A DNA stretch of 39,016 nucleotides, taken from Gammaproteobacteria bacterium (lineage in GTDB: Bacteria; Pseudomonadota; Gammaproteobacteria; S012-40). Within the stretch, counting starts at the first letter, position 1; each line of letters begins with the position of its first letter. Positions 7,164 through 17,526 of the stretch are shown here, one piece after another. A program made the translations under genes and the position numbers. The DNA lies in assembly GCA_029883265.1 (NCBI GenBank), contig JAOUJM010000019.1, positions 1 through 39,016 of the forward strand, in the 5' to 3' direction. The notes under the pieces were generated by a model. That model saw only the letters and a program-made list of their open reading frames with translations. It did not search any database and was not told where the DNA came from.

Positions 7164-9521
7164 TTATTGAATATACTTTTCACGGATTGACAACACATCA
7201 ATACTGGAATGGCGATTGAGTAATTCTTCAAATAGGTCGGCGGGCAGCGGTTGGCTAAAATAATAGCCTTGAATCTTATTACAATTCTCATTAATAAGAA
7301 ATATAAGCTGATCCAGTGTTTCTACGCCTTCTGCCACTATTTCAAGCCCAAGGCTTTGCCCCATGTGCATGATGGCACGCACAATACTCGCATCTTCCGG
7401 GTCGGTAATAATATCTCGAATAAACGTGCGATCGATTTTTAGTGTATCAATGGGAAATTTTTTCAAATAACTTAACGATGAAAAGCCAGTACCAAAATCA
7501 TCCATTGAAATACGAATACCTAATGTACTGATCGCGTGTAATATATTAACCGCTTCCTCGGCATCCTCCATTAGTAGACTTTCGGTAATTTCTAGTTCTA
7601 AATATTTTGGATCATAAGATAATTGCTTTAATGTTTGATAAATTCGAGTAATCAGATCACCTTGACGGAATTGCCTTGCAGACAAGTTTATTGATAAGTT
7701 TAATTTAGGATAGCCTTTGTTCATCAGTCGTTTGTTATGCGCACATGCGGTTTTCAATACATAGTCGCCAATTTCACTAATCAATCCGGTTTCTTCGGCA
7801 ATATAGATAAATTGATTGGGTGCTAACAATCCTTGCTCCGGATGATTCCAACGTACCAACGCCTCCATGCCATAAATTTCCCCCGTGGCCAAATCAATTT
7901 TTGGCTGGTAATACAAGATCAATTCATTTCGTTCCACCGCTTGCCTTAACGCGGTTTCTAAAACGATTTTATTATGCAGCAAGGTGCTCATTTCGGCTGC
8001 ATAAAATTGATAAGTGGCCCCACCCTTTGACTTTGCGCGATACATAGCAGTCTCAGCATTTCGTAATAAACCTTCAACACTTTGCTCATCGAATGGATAA
8101 AATGTGACGCCGATACTGGTTTGCAAATAATATTCTTTATTCGCATAATAAATTACATTGCTAACACTAGAAATAATTCGTCTTGCAATCATTTGCACAT
8201 CACTACTATCCTGAGCTTCGTGCAAAATAATTGCGAACTCATCACCGCCTAAGCGTGCCAATAAATCGGTGGCTTCAAGTTCATTTTTAATTCTATCAGC
8301 GACTACGCGCAATAAAGCATCCCCCACTTCATGTCCCATGCTGTCATTAATATCCTTAAATCGATCCAGGTCCAAAATTATCAATGTGAATATACGCCCA
8401 GACTCATCAGAGGCATGTATGGCAGCAATTAACTCCTGACGCAAACCTGAGCGGTTAGGCAAATTAGTTAAACTATCCTGATTGGTTGCCCAATTGAGTT
8501 GTTGCTGGGTTTTTCTAAGTTCCGTCAAGTCGCGCAGAAAAGCAGTAAATATTTTCTGTCCTTCGAATTCAACATAAGACACGGCTACTTCCGCAGGAAA
8601 AACATCGCCATTACTACGCATGGCTTCTACTTCGATGCGCTGCTGCAATACGCGTTGAGATGGATATTCGGCAAATCGACTTAATAATTGTCTGTGCATA
8701 TTGCGTTTATTCTCAGGCAATAACACTTCTTCCATGCTCCGTCCCATGACTTCATCTTTCTTATAGCCAAACATACGTTCAGCCGCAGGATTAAATTCGA
8801 GAATGCAACCCTGCTCATTGGTCGAAATTATACTGTCGAGTGCTGATTGCACGATTGCGGTTTGGCGTTTTTGAGTCAATTCCACAGAATCGAGCATTGT
8901 GTTGATTATTTCAGCGACTTGCTGGAATTCATCGTTATTTTCAATTAACAAACGTGACTCAAAATCTCCACGCGCTACCTTTGTTGCAAGTTTCTTTACT
9001 GCCCGTTTATTATGTGAATTCCACAAACTAAATACAAAAAAACTAACCACGGAAGACATCATGCCAAGTAGCAAAATTCCCATTAAGCTAAACTTGGTCA
9101 CATATTTTTTTTCCATGAATGACTGATTATGATAAATGGTTTTTACGTGTATTTGCCTTTGGCTAATTTTGATTGAGCTACTGATAACATCCACATTTTC
9201 TTCTAGCTCACTATTGTCATGAGTTTGCACATATTTAGCTGATCCCAAATATGCAAGCACCTGTCCTTTTTCTCCCCATAAACTTATGGATAACACCGCA
9301 TCATTAAGTATTATATTGTTTAACCACGTTTTGGGGGCATCAGACTGATTAACATTTTTTTCTATGCGCAATAAGGTCGTGTGTTGGTGTTGGCTTCTAA
9401 ATTCCTGCCAGTCACTTTTTTCGTGTTGGCTTAACATGAAAAAACCTAACCCAATCACCAAAGTGATCAATAAAACCTGGGCAATCACGAAAACAATAAT
9501 CGATCGCTTTGAACGTAACAT
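7164..9521 (-). CDS. Membrane sensor with HAMP-PAS-GGDEF-EAL (c-di-GMP turnover)
   Basis: 785 residues from ATG 9521 (AGGTGG just upstream; a GTG at 9527 would add two residues). The order is: TM helix about 6-30, a periplasmic segment of about 110 residues, TM about 143-167, HAMP about 168-218, PAS about 219-338, GGDEF about 345-510, EAL about 515-770. The diguanylate-cyclase signature GGDEF is intact, but the inhibitory I-site RxxD is absent (EATD in its place). The EAL domain keeps EALVRW, the LEITES segment and DDFGTGFSSL, so the phosphodiesterase looks competent. Either or both activities are possible; the PAS and periplasmic regions should set the balance. The periplasmic domain is unrecognised. 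The gene is 150 bp downstream of hrpA and precedes the beta-lactamase-fold gene. Confidence 0.92.
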   Translation of the reverse strand: MLRSKRSIIVFVIAQVLLITLVIGLGFFMLSQHEKSDWQEFRSQHQHTTLLRIEKNVNQSDAPKTWLNNIILNDAVLSISLWGEKGQVLAYLGSAKYVQTHDNSELEENVDVISSSIKISQRQIHVKTIYHNQSFMEKKYVTKFSLMGILLLGMMSSVVSFFVFSLWNSHNKRAVKKLATKVARGDFESRLLIENNDEFQQVAEIINTMLDSVELTQKRQTAIVQSALDSIISTNEQGCILEFNPAAERMFGYKKDEVMGRSMEEVLLPENKRNMHRQLLSRFAEYPSQRVLQQRIEVEAMRSNGDVFPAEVAVSYVEFEGQKIFTAFLRDLTELRKTQQQLNWATNQDSLTNLPNRSGLRQELIAAIHASDESGRIFTLIILDLDRFKDINDSMGHEVGDALLRVVADRIKNELEATDLLARLGGDEFAIILHEAQDSSDVQMIARRIISSVSNVIYYANKEYYLQTSIGVTFYPFDEQSVEGLLRNAETAMYRAKSKGGATYQFYAAEMSTLLHNKIVLETALRQAVERNELILYYQPKIDLATGEIYGMEALVRWNHPEQGLLAPNQFIYIAEETGLISEIGDYVLKTACAHNKRLMNKGYPKLNLSINLSARQFRQGDLITRIYQTLKQLSYDPKYLELEITESLLMEDAEEAVNILHAISTLGIRISMDDFGTGFSSLSYLKKFPIDTLKIDRTFIRDIITDPEDASIVRAIMHMGQSLGLEIVAEGVETLDQLIFLINENCNKIQGYYFSQPLPADLFEELLNRHSSIDVLSIREKYIQ

Positions 9522-9677
9522 GGCCACCTAACGTACTTGCGCAAAATATTTAGTGAAATAGACGAGCCCAACACTGCTCTGTTTAAATCTATCGACGCCT
9601 TTGGGCTTAAGCTTGATGTAGTGTTTATTTACAAAATCTTATACTTACGAGATGCAGTCAAATAATTGAAAAGTGAA

Positions 9678-12600
9678 TCACAAGGATTCAATTTGGCCTC
9701 GCAGTTTGTTTAGACGTTCGATGGAAACCTTGGTCTGAGTACCAATTTCCTGAGCAAATAATGAAATACGACATTCTTCAATCAAACGCCCAAAGTTTAA
9801 CAATTCAGGCCCCGCCTCAGTTGAAACCTCCTGCAAATACCAAAGCATTAGTGGTCGCAGCAATCTCACGTTGGCTTGGTCTTTTTGAATTTTATCCGGC
9901 CATTTTGCGATGCGTTTCTCCAACGCATGTAGATAGCGAGGATAATTGATCAAGCTTTCAAAAAGCGAATCACGAATAAAGTGAGGACGAAATAAATAGT
10001 CTAATTGTAATTGAATATCTTGGATTGATGATAGAAACAGAGGTTGATTCAATTTTTTCAGATGTCGATTAATGCTTTGTCGAGCTTTTAAGGCGTGAGT
10101 CAACGCATCAAGCAATTGATTGAGTTGGCTCAATAAGTGTGATTGCCCCTGTGCAACACGGCTATCAAATGATTCCGCATCACGTATAGTCACCGACGGT
10201 GTAAAACAATGCAAGAATATTGCATCCACAACATCTTCTACCAAATGCCCCTGACTATCAATAGGTTGATATAATAGACAAATTGTCGACTGCTGCTTTA
10301 CTTGTTTAACAATATATTCAACTTTCTGTTTAAGATGGCGTTTGAGCAAAAACAAGACGCCCGCCACATGATCTCGCTCTGCTTGATGTGCATCGCTTAA
10401 TGCCGTCAGATACAGCTGCGATTGCTTAACACACAGACAAGGAAATATTTTGATTTGATAATTCTGTTGTCGGGTCACTTTCTCTAAATCAATTGAACCA
10501 AAATCCCAGTCCTTACTGTCAATCAACTGCTCTGTTGTTTCTGAGTGTTGATTGACGACATGTTGCATTTGATTGGCAAGCTGTTGCTTCAACAAATGCA
10601 AATCCCGGCCAAAAGCAAGCACACGCTGATGATTATCAACAACACGATAATTGATTGATAAATGCGCTGGAACAATCGACTCATCAAAATCTTGTATTTG
10701 GATCGTCTGTCTGCTTAACTGTTTAAGCTGTGCAAGCAATTGCGGCAATAGATCTTGATCACGTTTAAGCTTGGACAAAACACCTTGTGCCGTTGCGGGT
10801 ACTGGTACAAAGTGACGTCGTTGTGCTTTGCTCAGGCTTTTGATTAACAAAACTATCTTTTCAAGCACGAATGCTGGCACCGCATTGCTAAATGCATGTG
10901 CATCGACCTGAGATAGTAAAGGTAATGGAATGATTACACTGGCACCGTCTTGTTCATCACCAGGTGAAAATTGATAGACAATTTTATATTCGACTGCATT
11001 AACAGTTAGCGAACCAGGGTATTGTGACAAGCTATTTTCTTGGCCGGTTTTAAGGACTTGCTCTCGCTTAAAACAGAGCGCTTCGTGTTGCTCTAAATTC
11101 AAACCTGCAAGCCAATGCTTCAACTGATGTCCTGAATTTATCTTTTGTGGAATCCGTTCATCATAAAACCTAGCTACTGCATCTTCATCAAGCAATTGTC
11201 CCGGGCGACGCAAACGCGATTCATCATCGTTGATGGCCTGCATCACGGCCAAATTGGCTTTTATGAACGCAGGTAAGGGTTGAAAATTTCCATTTAACAA
11301 ACCATCACGAATAAATATGTCTCTGGCTTTCTCAGCATCAATATTGGAAAAATTGCGTTTACGTTGATTAAAAATCGGTAATCCATAAATTCGACCGGCA
11401 CAATTCACCATGGCCACTTGGCGTTTTGTCGACCAGTACGGTTCAGCACAATTTTCTTTGATTAAATGCGCGAGTTGTTTTTCTATCCACTCAACTTCAA
11501 TTTTTGCAACCACTGATGCATAGGTTTTGTGAGTTTCAACAATATGTCCAGCGACTATCCATTTGGCTTTCAACTTGTGCATACTTGATTTAGGGTGAAT
11601 ATAAAATCGTTTATCTCTGACGCCGACAAATTCTAAATCTTGTTCACGCAGACCGATGTGATCGACAAAACCTGTGATAATTGCCTGATGCACAGCTTCG
11701 TAACTGCCTGCTTGATTTGCATGCTTAAAGCCAAGTTGATTGACTTTCTCGATTAGCTGAGACACGATTTGTTGCCATTCGCGAAACTTCATAAACGAAA
11801 TAAATTCGGACTGACACAATTTTCGAAATTTGTTATGTGAAAGATCGTGCTGTTGTTGTTGCAAATAAGCCCATAATTTTAAAATACTCGAAAACGCAGA
11901 CAATTGATCTTTAAAACGAGCATGAAATTGCTGCGCTTGGGCTTGTTTGTCTTTGGGTTTTTCTCGCGGGTCCATGCCCGCTAATAATCCAACAATGACA
12001 ACAATGTCATGCAAGCAATTTTCCTGATCCCCGGCCAGCACAATTCGTCCTAATCGTGGATCAATGTTTAGTTTTGCCAGCTTCATACCCAGCGATGTAA
12101 GCTTCATCTGATGATCAAGCGCCTGTAATTCCTGCAATAGACGCCGACCGCTATTCACAAAACGTTGATCGGGTTTATCAATAAAGGGGAAGGCTTCAAT
12201 ATCATCAAAACCAATGGCTTTCATTTGCAAAATAACCGACGCTAAGTTAGTTCGTAGAATTTCGGGTGTGGTAAAAATCGGACGTGATAGATAATCTTCT
12301 TCACTATACAAACGAATACACACACCCGGTGCAATTCGACCACAACGCCCAGCACGCTGGTTAGCCGACGCCTGTGATATTTTGCGAACAGGCAAGCGCT
12401 GTATTTTGGTGCGAAAATTAAACTCGCTTTGCCTAGCGGTTCCCGTGTCAATAACATAATGAATGCCTGGCACGGTCAACGATGTTTCAGCAATATTCGT
12501 CGCTAGAATAATGCGACGTCGCAAATGGGTTTGAAATACTTTATCTTGCTCGGATTCATTCAATCGTGAATACAACGCCAAAATTTCAGTTTTTTCCGGG

Positions 12601-13502
12601 TGATGTTTGCGTAATAACTCAGAAGCATGACGAATATCAGCTTCACCTGCGAAAAATATTAAAATATCACCCGGCCCCTCATGCGCCAATTCATCCACGG
12701 CATTGACCAAAGCACGGTCGTATGCATCGGCCTCATGCTCATGATAACGGATTTCCACTGGATAAGTTCGTCCGGAAACATCGATGATTGGAGCGTTAAA
12801 AAAATGCTTGGAAAATTTTTCAGTATTAATCGTTGCCGATGTGATAATCAGTTTTAAGTCGGGACGATCCAGTAATAGCGATCGCAAATAGCCAAGCAAA
12901 AAATCAATATTCAAGCTACGTTCATGTGCTTCATCAATGATGATTGCATCGTATTGAAATAACTTTCGATCACTCGCGAGCTCCGCTAGCAACATGCCGT
13001 CGGTCAATACTTTTACCAGACTTTGGTTGCGCACACTATCCCGGAAACGAACTTTATAACCCACGGCTAGCGGATTTTCTAGTTCAGCCCCCATACGTTG
13101 CGACAGTGTCTTTGCTGCAACCCGTCTTGGTTGCGTGTGCGCAATCATTGGACGTTTGCCATAACCCAGATCAATAAGAATTTTTGGTAATTGTGTAGTT
13201 TTGCCTGAACCAGTTTCACCACAAACAATCACCACTTGATGAGTTTGCAACGCCGTTTTTATATCATCAACCCGTTGTGAAATAGGGAGTTGAGGATCAT
13301 ATTCGATTTTTATTTTAGTATTGCATTTTGTTTGATATAAACGTAGACGGGAGTCGATTAGGCGCTCGATAGTTGCTTGGTTTTTCTGCGTGCCCGATGG
13401 CTTTTGCCATTGGTTCAATTTCTGCCGAAGATAGGCCTGGTCCGAAACGTGACACTGAGAAATTTTTTCTACAAGCTGCTCAAATGACGACCCCACAATC
13501 AC
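9678..13502 (-). CDS. hrpA: ATP-dependent RNA helicase HrpA
   Basis: 1274 residues, matching the ~1300 of E. coli HrpA. The DEAH-box helicase core comes first: Walker A GETGSGKTT around K101, motif II DEAH at 190-193, SAT (TSATIN) near 222, and the motif VI segment QRAGRCGR. Helicase-associated and OB-fold-like domains follow, then the long C-terminal region (DUF3418) that distinguishes HrpA from the shorter HrpB. HrpA family helicases act on structured RNA, and E. coli HrpA has been linked to rescue of stalled or collided ribosomes. The start is GTG at 13502; a second GTG lies two codons later. The AGG in front overlaps the mazG stop codon only 3 nt away, so translational coupling is likely. 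No clear terminator is seen downstream. Confidence 0.94.
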   Translation of the reverse strand: MIVGSSFEQLVEKISQCHVSDQAYLRQKLNQWQKPSGTQKNQATIERLIDSRLRLYQTKCNTKIKIEYDPQLPISQRVDDIKTALQTHQVVIVCGETGSGKTTQLPKILIDLGYGKRPMIAHTQPRRVAAKTLSQRMGAELENPLAVGYKVRFRDSVRNQSLVKVLTDGMLLAELASDRKLFQYDAIIIDEAHERSLNIDFLLGYLRSLLLDRPDLKLIITSATINTEKFSKHFFNAPIIDVSGRTYPVEIRYHEHEADAYDRALVNAVDELAHEGPGDILIFFAGEADIRHASELLRKHHPEKTEILALYSRLNESEQDKVFQTHLRRRIILATNIAETSLTVPGIHYVIDTGTARQSEFNFRTKIQRLPVRKISQASANQRAGRCGRIAPGVCIRLYSEEDYLSRPIFTTPEILRTNLASVILQMKAIGFDDIEAFPFIDKPDQRFVNSGRRLLQELQALDHQMKLTSLGMKLAKLNIDPRLGRIVLAGDQENCLHDIVVIVGLLAGMDPREKPKDKQAQAQQFHARFKDQLSAFSSILKLWAYLQQQQHDLSHNKFRKLCQSEFISFMKFREWQQIVSQLIEKVNQLGFKHANQAGSYEAVHQAIITGFVDHIGLREQDLEFVGVRDKRFYIHPKSSMHKLKAKWIVAGHIVETHKTYASVVAKIEVEWIEKQLAHLIKENCAEPYWSTKRQVAMVNCAGRIYGLPIFNQRKRNFSNIDAEKARDIFIRDGLLNGNFQPLPAFIKANLAVMQAINDDESRLRRPGQLLDEDAVARFYDERIPQKINSGHQLKHWLAGLNLEQHEALCFKREQVLKTGQENSLSQYPGSLTVNAVEYKIVYQFSPGDEQDGASVIIPLPLLSQVDAHAFSNAVPAFVLEKIVLLIKSLSKAQRRHFVPVPATAQGVLSKLKRDQDLLPQLLAQLKQLSRQTIQIQDFDESIVPAHLSINYRVVDNHQRVLAFGRDLHLLKQQLANQMQHVVNQHSETTEQLIDSKDWDFGSIDLEKVTRQQNYQIKIFPCLCVKQSQLYLTALSDAHQAERDHVAGVLFLLKRHLKQKVEYIVKQVKQQSTICLLYQPIDSQGHLVEDVVDAIFLHCFTPSVTIRDAESFDSRVAQGQSHLLSQLNQLLDALTHALKARQSINRHLKKLNQPLFLSSIQDIQLQLDYLFRPHFIRDSLFESLINYPRYLHALEKRIAKWPDKIQKDQANVRLLRPLMLWYLQEVSTEAGPELLNFGRLIEECRISLFAQEIGTQTKVSIERLNKLRGQIESL

Positions 13503-13505
13503 GAC

Positions 13506-14300
13506 CTATTCGTCAGATTTTGCATAATGCCATAATTCATCAAGCGCTTGCTCATCCATTGTTTGCATCGATACACCAAGATGTTTTGCCCTAAGTTCCA
13601 TTTTGTTGAATCGAGTTACAAACTTCTCGTTGGCAGCGGATAGACTAACATCAGCATCTTTTTTCAAATGACGACTTAAATTCACCACCGAAAACAACAC
13701 ATCGCCTAGTTCTTCACTTATATTCTTTTCATTTTTATCAGCAATAGCCGCTTCCAATTCCGCCAATTCTTCCTTTAATTTTTCCACTACGGGTGACAAA
13801 TGTTGCCAATCAAATCCAATTGTTGCCGCCTGATGCTGTAATTCTTGGGCTCGTCGCAATGGTGGTAATGCATGACTAATTGAATCCAAAAGTGACTCAT
13901 TAGTATCCAAGCCTTTTGCTCGCTTTTCTTCTGCTTTAATATCAGCCCACGCTTGTTTTTGTTCTTCGATAGTGGCATAGCGCACATCTGCAAACACATG
14001 AGGATGCCGTCGAATCATTTTTTCTGTGATTGTATGCACGATATCGTCAAAACAGAACAATGAGTTTTCTGTCGCTATTTGACTATGAAATATGATTTGA
14101 AATAGCAAGTCGCCTAGTTCTTCACATAATAGATGCGATTGCTCACTATCAATTGCCGCTAGCACTTCGTAAGCCTCTTCTACTAAAAATGGTTTTAAAC
14201 TTTCATGGGTCTGTACTTGGTCCCATGGACAACCTTTTTCCCTATCACGCAGTGAGCGCATCAAAGTCAGTAGATCCGATAATTCGTAATGTTTATTCAT
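13506..14300 (-). CDS. mazG: Nucleoside triphosphate pyrophosphohydrolase MazG
   Basis: 264 residues, the usual length for E. coli-type MazG with two tandem domains. The N-terminal domain has the signature CPWDQVQTHESL, then EEAYEV and EELGDLLFQ with the metal-binding acidic residues. The C-terminal domain repeats it (KLKEELAELEAAI and SEELGDVLFSVVNL). It hydrolyses NTPs and dNTPs to the monophosphate and pyrophosphate, cleaning the nucleotide pool and modulating (p)ppGpp effects. It sits 4 nt behind relA, the arrangement seen in many Gammaproteobacteria (there often with mazEF between), and 3 nt before hrpA. No mazE/mazF genes occur here. Confidence 0.95.
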   Translation of the reverse strand: MNKHYELSDLLTLMRSLRDREKGCPWDQVQTHESLKPFLVEEAYEVLAAIDSEQSHLLCEELGDLLFQIIFHSQIATENSLFCFDDIVHTITEKMIRRHPHVFADVRYATIEEQKQAWADIKAEEKRAKGLDTNESLLDSISHALPPLRRAQELQHQAATIGFDWQHLSPVVEKLKEELAELEAAIADKNEKNISEELGDVLFSVVNLSRHLKKDADVSLSAANEKFVTRFNKMELRAKHLGVSMQTMDEQALDELWHYAKSDE

Positions 14301-14304
14301 GTTT

Positions 14305-16422
14305 TTATGTTTTCCGATGAACAGATAAAACTGACTGAATTTGTTCCAGTCGACTCATGGCGCGAGTCAACTGATCATGATCACTTAATTCTAATGTAAT
14401 CACCATTTTTGCTTCACGTGTCCGTTTATTCGTTTGGGTATTGGCAGCCAACACATTAACATCCTCAGCCGCAACCACAGATGTGACATCGCGCAATAAA
14501 CCCGATCGATCAAGCGCATGAATTTCAACATCAATCTCGAAGCGACTATTCGTTCCACCACCCCAATCAACATCCACAATTCGCTGTGGGAAGCGGCGCT
14601 TTAAGTTCATTAAGTTTTGACAATCTAATCGATGCACAGCAATACCCCGTCCTCGCGTAATAAATCCCTTAACCTCGTCTCCTGGTAATGGCTTACAGCA
14701 GCGAGCAAGATGCGACATAAGATCATTCACACCGTTAACCGCAAATTGACTTTGTTTAGCTTTCGTCGCTCCAGTTTTGACTTTGGCAACCAAAATGCTT
14801 TCATCGTCTGTAGGTTTTGATTTGTCTAATAATTGATTCTCAACCTGATGAATACCAATTTCACCTCGCCCGATGGCTGCATACAAGTCATCTTCGCTAA
14901 AAAAATTATAGCGCTTAACCAAGGGAGCCAATTCAATTCGATCAAGATGCAAATGTTGTTGCATGGACTGAATCGCAGACTTGCCGCTATTAATATGCTC
15001 TTGCCTAAATTGTTGCTTAAACCACTGACGCACTTTCGAGCGCGCACGTGATGTTTTAAGATAACCGGATTGTGGATACAACCAGTCTCGACTGGGCGTT
15101 GCATTTTTTTGTGTAATAATTTCCACTTGCTGACCACTTTCGAGTGCGGTTTTTAGGTTGACCATATGACCGTCAACTTTAGCGCCTCGGCAGCGGTGAC
15201 CAACATTCGTGTGTACATGATAAGCAAAATCCAACGCGGTTGCGCCTCGAGGCAAACTGATGACACGTCCCTGTGGGGTCAATACATAAATACTTGCGGT
15301 TTCGGTCAGTGTTATCTTTTGTGAGGATGTGGCTTCATCTTGAATATTTTCCAGTTGATTACGATAAAGGTCCAAGGTGTTATCAAGATGCTCATCCGCA
15401 TGACTACCTTCTTTATAGCGCCAATGCGCCGCGATGCCATTTTCCGCATTATCATGCATTTCAAAGGTGCGAATTTGTACTTCCACAGTTTTGTTTTCTG
15501 GACCTAACACAGCCGTATGTAACGATTGGTAACCATTCGACTTGGGTGCGGCAATATAGTCATCATATTCCGACGCAATATAATTCCAAAGACTATGCAC
15601 TAGACCCAGCACCGCGTAACAGTCATTAATATTTTCGACTAATACACGAACCGCACGAATGTCATAGAGCTGCTCGAAACTCAGTTCTTTTTTTTGCATT
15701 TTTTTCCAAATACTATAAATGTGCTTTGGTCGGGCATAGATGTCTCCCTGGATATGATCCAAGGCCAATTTTTCTTTGAGTTGTGCGGCAAATGCCAGCA
15801 CATACGTTTCTCGATCAATTCGCTTTTCTTCGAGGGCTTTTGCAATTTTTTTATATTCAGCGGGATGACTAAAGCGAAGCGCCAAGTCTTCAATTTCCCA
15901 TTTGAGCTGCCCCAAGCCTAATCGATTCGCGATCGGGGCAAAAAAATTGAAACTTTGCCAAGCTAGTTCTTGTTGCACGGTTTCTGTTTGCTGTTTGTTC
16001 ATATTTAAAACGGCTAAATGCTTCGCTAGTACCACAAATACTACCCGCAAATCTTTCACTAAAGACAAAAACATCATTGGTTTTTGCGCAACATCGGTTT
16101 CAGCATCTGCAGGGGTGGGCATCCATAGTTGAGATTTTTGCTGTAATTGTTCAAGTTCAGCACTTAATTCGAGCCCTTGTGAGCCACAGGACTTCTGAAC
16201 ATCCCCACCGAGCTCAACAGCTAAATCTCGTGAAAGCCAAAGCGCTGTTACAATATAAGCCTCTGCACCCAGGGCGTATTCCGCCAATAAAGCAAACGCA
16301 GGCTCCAACACATTGGTGGCTTCGGCTTGAGTAAATGCACTATTTAAGGCATCTATGCACTGCTGTTGCTGTGTGTCGAATGTTTGCTGTACGGATTCAA
16401 ACGATTTAATATTTCGCTTCAT
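14305..16422 (-). CDS. relA: (p)ppGpp synthetase RelA
   Basis: 705 residues. The N-terminal region (about 1-200) keeps the RelA/SpoT helical fold but lacks the HD hydrolase metal motif, so the enzyme should not degrade (p)ppGpp. The synthetase domain (about 225-345) has the EYDD acidic signature at 285-288 characteristic of monofunctional RelA (SpoT/Rel types have RxKD), followed by PKSNGYQSLHT and VEVQIRT. A TGS domain lies about 380-440 (TPQGRVISLPRGATALDFAY), then a helical and zinc-finger-like region with CCKPLPGDE, and a C-terminal ACT domain with DRSGLLRDV. It is the ribosome-associated stringent factor that senses uncharged tRNA. It is the first gene of a relA-mazG-hrpA run. A TAAAAT box sits only 6 nt before the ATG, but without a good -35. 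Confidence 0.95.
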   Translation of the reverse strand: MKRNIKSFESVQQTFDTQQQQCIDALNSAFTQAEATNVLEPAFALLAEYALGAEAYIVTALWLSRDLAVELGGDVQKSCGSQGLELSAELEQLQQKSQLWMPTPADAETDVAQKPMMFLSLVKDLRVVFVVLAKHLAVLNMNKQQTETVQQELAWQSFNFFAPIANRLGLGQLKWEIEDLALRFSHPAEYKKIAKALEEKRIDRETYVLAFAAQLKEKLALDHIQGDIYARPKHIYSIWKKMQKKELSFEQLYDIRAVRVLVENINDCYAVLGLVHSLWNYIASEYDDYIAAPKSNGYQSLHTAVLGPENKTVEVQIRTFEMHDNAENGIAAHWRYKEGSHADEHLDNTLDLYRNQLENIQDEATSSQKITLTETASIYVLTPQGRVISLPRGATALDFAYHVHTNVGHRCRGAKVDGHMVNLKTALESGQQVEIITQKNATPSRDWLYPQSGYLKTSRARSKVRQWFKQQFRQEHINSGKSAIQSMQQHLHLDRIELAPLVKRYNFFSEDDLYAAIGRGEIGIHQVENQLLDKSKPTDDESILVAKVKTGATKAKQSQFAVNGVNDLMSHLARCCKPLPGDEVKGFITRGRGIAVHRLDCQNLMNLKRRFPQRIVDVDWGGGTNSRFEIDVEIHALDRSGLLRDVTSVVAAEDVNVLAANTQTNKRTREAKMVITLELSDHDQLTRAMSRLEQIQSVLSVHRKT

Positions 16423-16478
16423 AACTGTATTTTAGCGATTTTTACTCACTGGGGAAACGTTAAAAACAATGGAACGCT

Positions 16479-17510
16479 TTATTTAAGGCTAAATTTCTTT
16501 AAACAATCAGAATTAACTACAACACGGTTTCGTCCCATGTGTTTGGCTTCATATAGTGCAGAATCTGCTGATGCAATTAAGTCATCAACACTGGCACGTG
16601 CGTCATAGGGCTCACAACAGGCCACACCGACGCTGATTGTGACTCGATCAGCAATTGAGGAAAACTCATGTGTTAAATTCAAGGCTTCTATATGTACACG
16701 TAATTTTTCTGCAACCATTTCCGCGCCATCAATGAAGGTTTCAGGTAAAACCAATACAAACTCTTCACCACCATAACGTGCCAATAAATCCGCCGGTCGC
16801 CGATGACCTGCCGACAAATTTTTTGCTACTGTAATTAAACACTCATCGCCTTTTTGATGACCATAATTATCGTTATAAACCTTAAATTGGTCGATATCGA
16901 TCAGAATCAAGAAGAGAATTGATTTTTTTCGAATCGCCCGAGCCCATTCGGTTTTTACAAATTCATTGAAGCGTCGACGATTCGCAATACCCGTCAAACC
17001 ATCCATGCTTGATAAGCGTTTTAGTTCCGCATTACTTTCTTCTAGTTTGACTTGCAACTCCCTAAGTTTTCGATAAGCCTCGTCGCGTTCAAACTGTGCC
17101 AGGTAGCTACGGGAATGTGCTTTAATACGCGCAATCATTTCTATTTTATCCGGTAACTTGACCAAATAGTCAGTGGCACCAACCGAGAAGGATAAACTTT
17201 TGTCGATGGGATCTTCCTTCGTTGACAAAATAATAATTGGCACTGATTTAGTCACCGGATTCTCGCGTAATATCTGAGTAAGACTGACACCATCAATCTC
17301 AGGCATCATCAAGTCCTGAAGAATAACCGTCGGTCTAACTGCTTCCGCGACATCTAAGGCTTGTGCAGGATTTTGGCAGTAATGAAATTCTATCTCGGTT
17401 TCATCGGCCAACATGCGACGAACTTTTTCCGCCACAATGATCTGATCATCGATCAATAATACAACAAATGATTCATTTTTTTTTGACAAACTTTGTTTAG
17501 ATTTGCACAT
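16479..17510 (-). CDS. wspR: Response regulator diguanylate cyclase (REC-GGDEF, WspR-like)
   Basis: 343 residues. The receiver domain (about 14-130) has the acidic pair D21-D22, phospho-acceptor D66 in LQDLMMP, and K118. A predicted coiled coil (about 138-165) leads into the GGDEF domain. The catalytic motif is GGEEF at 247-251, and an intact inhibitory I-site R238-P-A-D241 precedes it. This is exactly the architecture of Pseudomonas WspR, in which phosphorylation drives oligomerisation and c-di-GMP synthesis. The gene closes the chemosensory operon, 16 nt after the CheA-type kinase, which is its likely phosphodonor. ATG 17510 has only a weak ribosome-binding site. The wsp name rests on architecture and neighbours rather than on a sequence search. 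Confidence 0.92.
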   Translation of the reverse strand: MCKSKQSLSKKNESFVVLLIDDQIIVAEKVRRMLADETEIEFHYCQNPAQALDVAEAVRPTVILQDLMMPEIDGVSLTQILRENPVTKSVPIIILSTKEDPIDKSLSFSVGATDYLVKLPDKIEMIARIKAHSRSYLAQFERDEAYRKLRELQVKLEESNAELKRLSSMDGLTGIANRRRFNEFVKTEWARAIRKKSILFLILIDIDQFKVYNDNYGHQKGDECLITVAKNLSAGHRRPADLLARYGGEEFVLVLPETFIDGAEMVAEKLRVHIEALNLTHEFSSIADRVTISVGVACCEPYDARASVDDLIASADSALYEAKHMGRNRVVVNSDCLKKFSLK

Positions 17511-17526
17511 CTAAATACATCTCATA

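Noticed and set aside
16429-16434. TAAAAT box 6 nt before relA, implying a leaderless transcript
   Set aside because: No acceptable -35 at 15-19 bp, so the match may be chance in AT-rich DNA.
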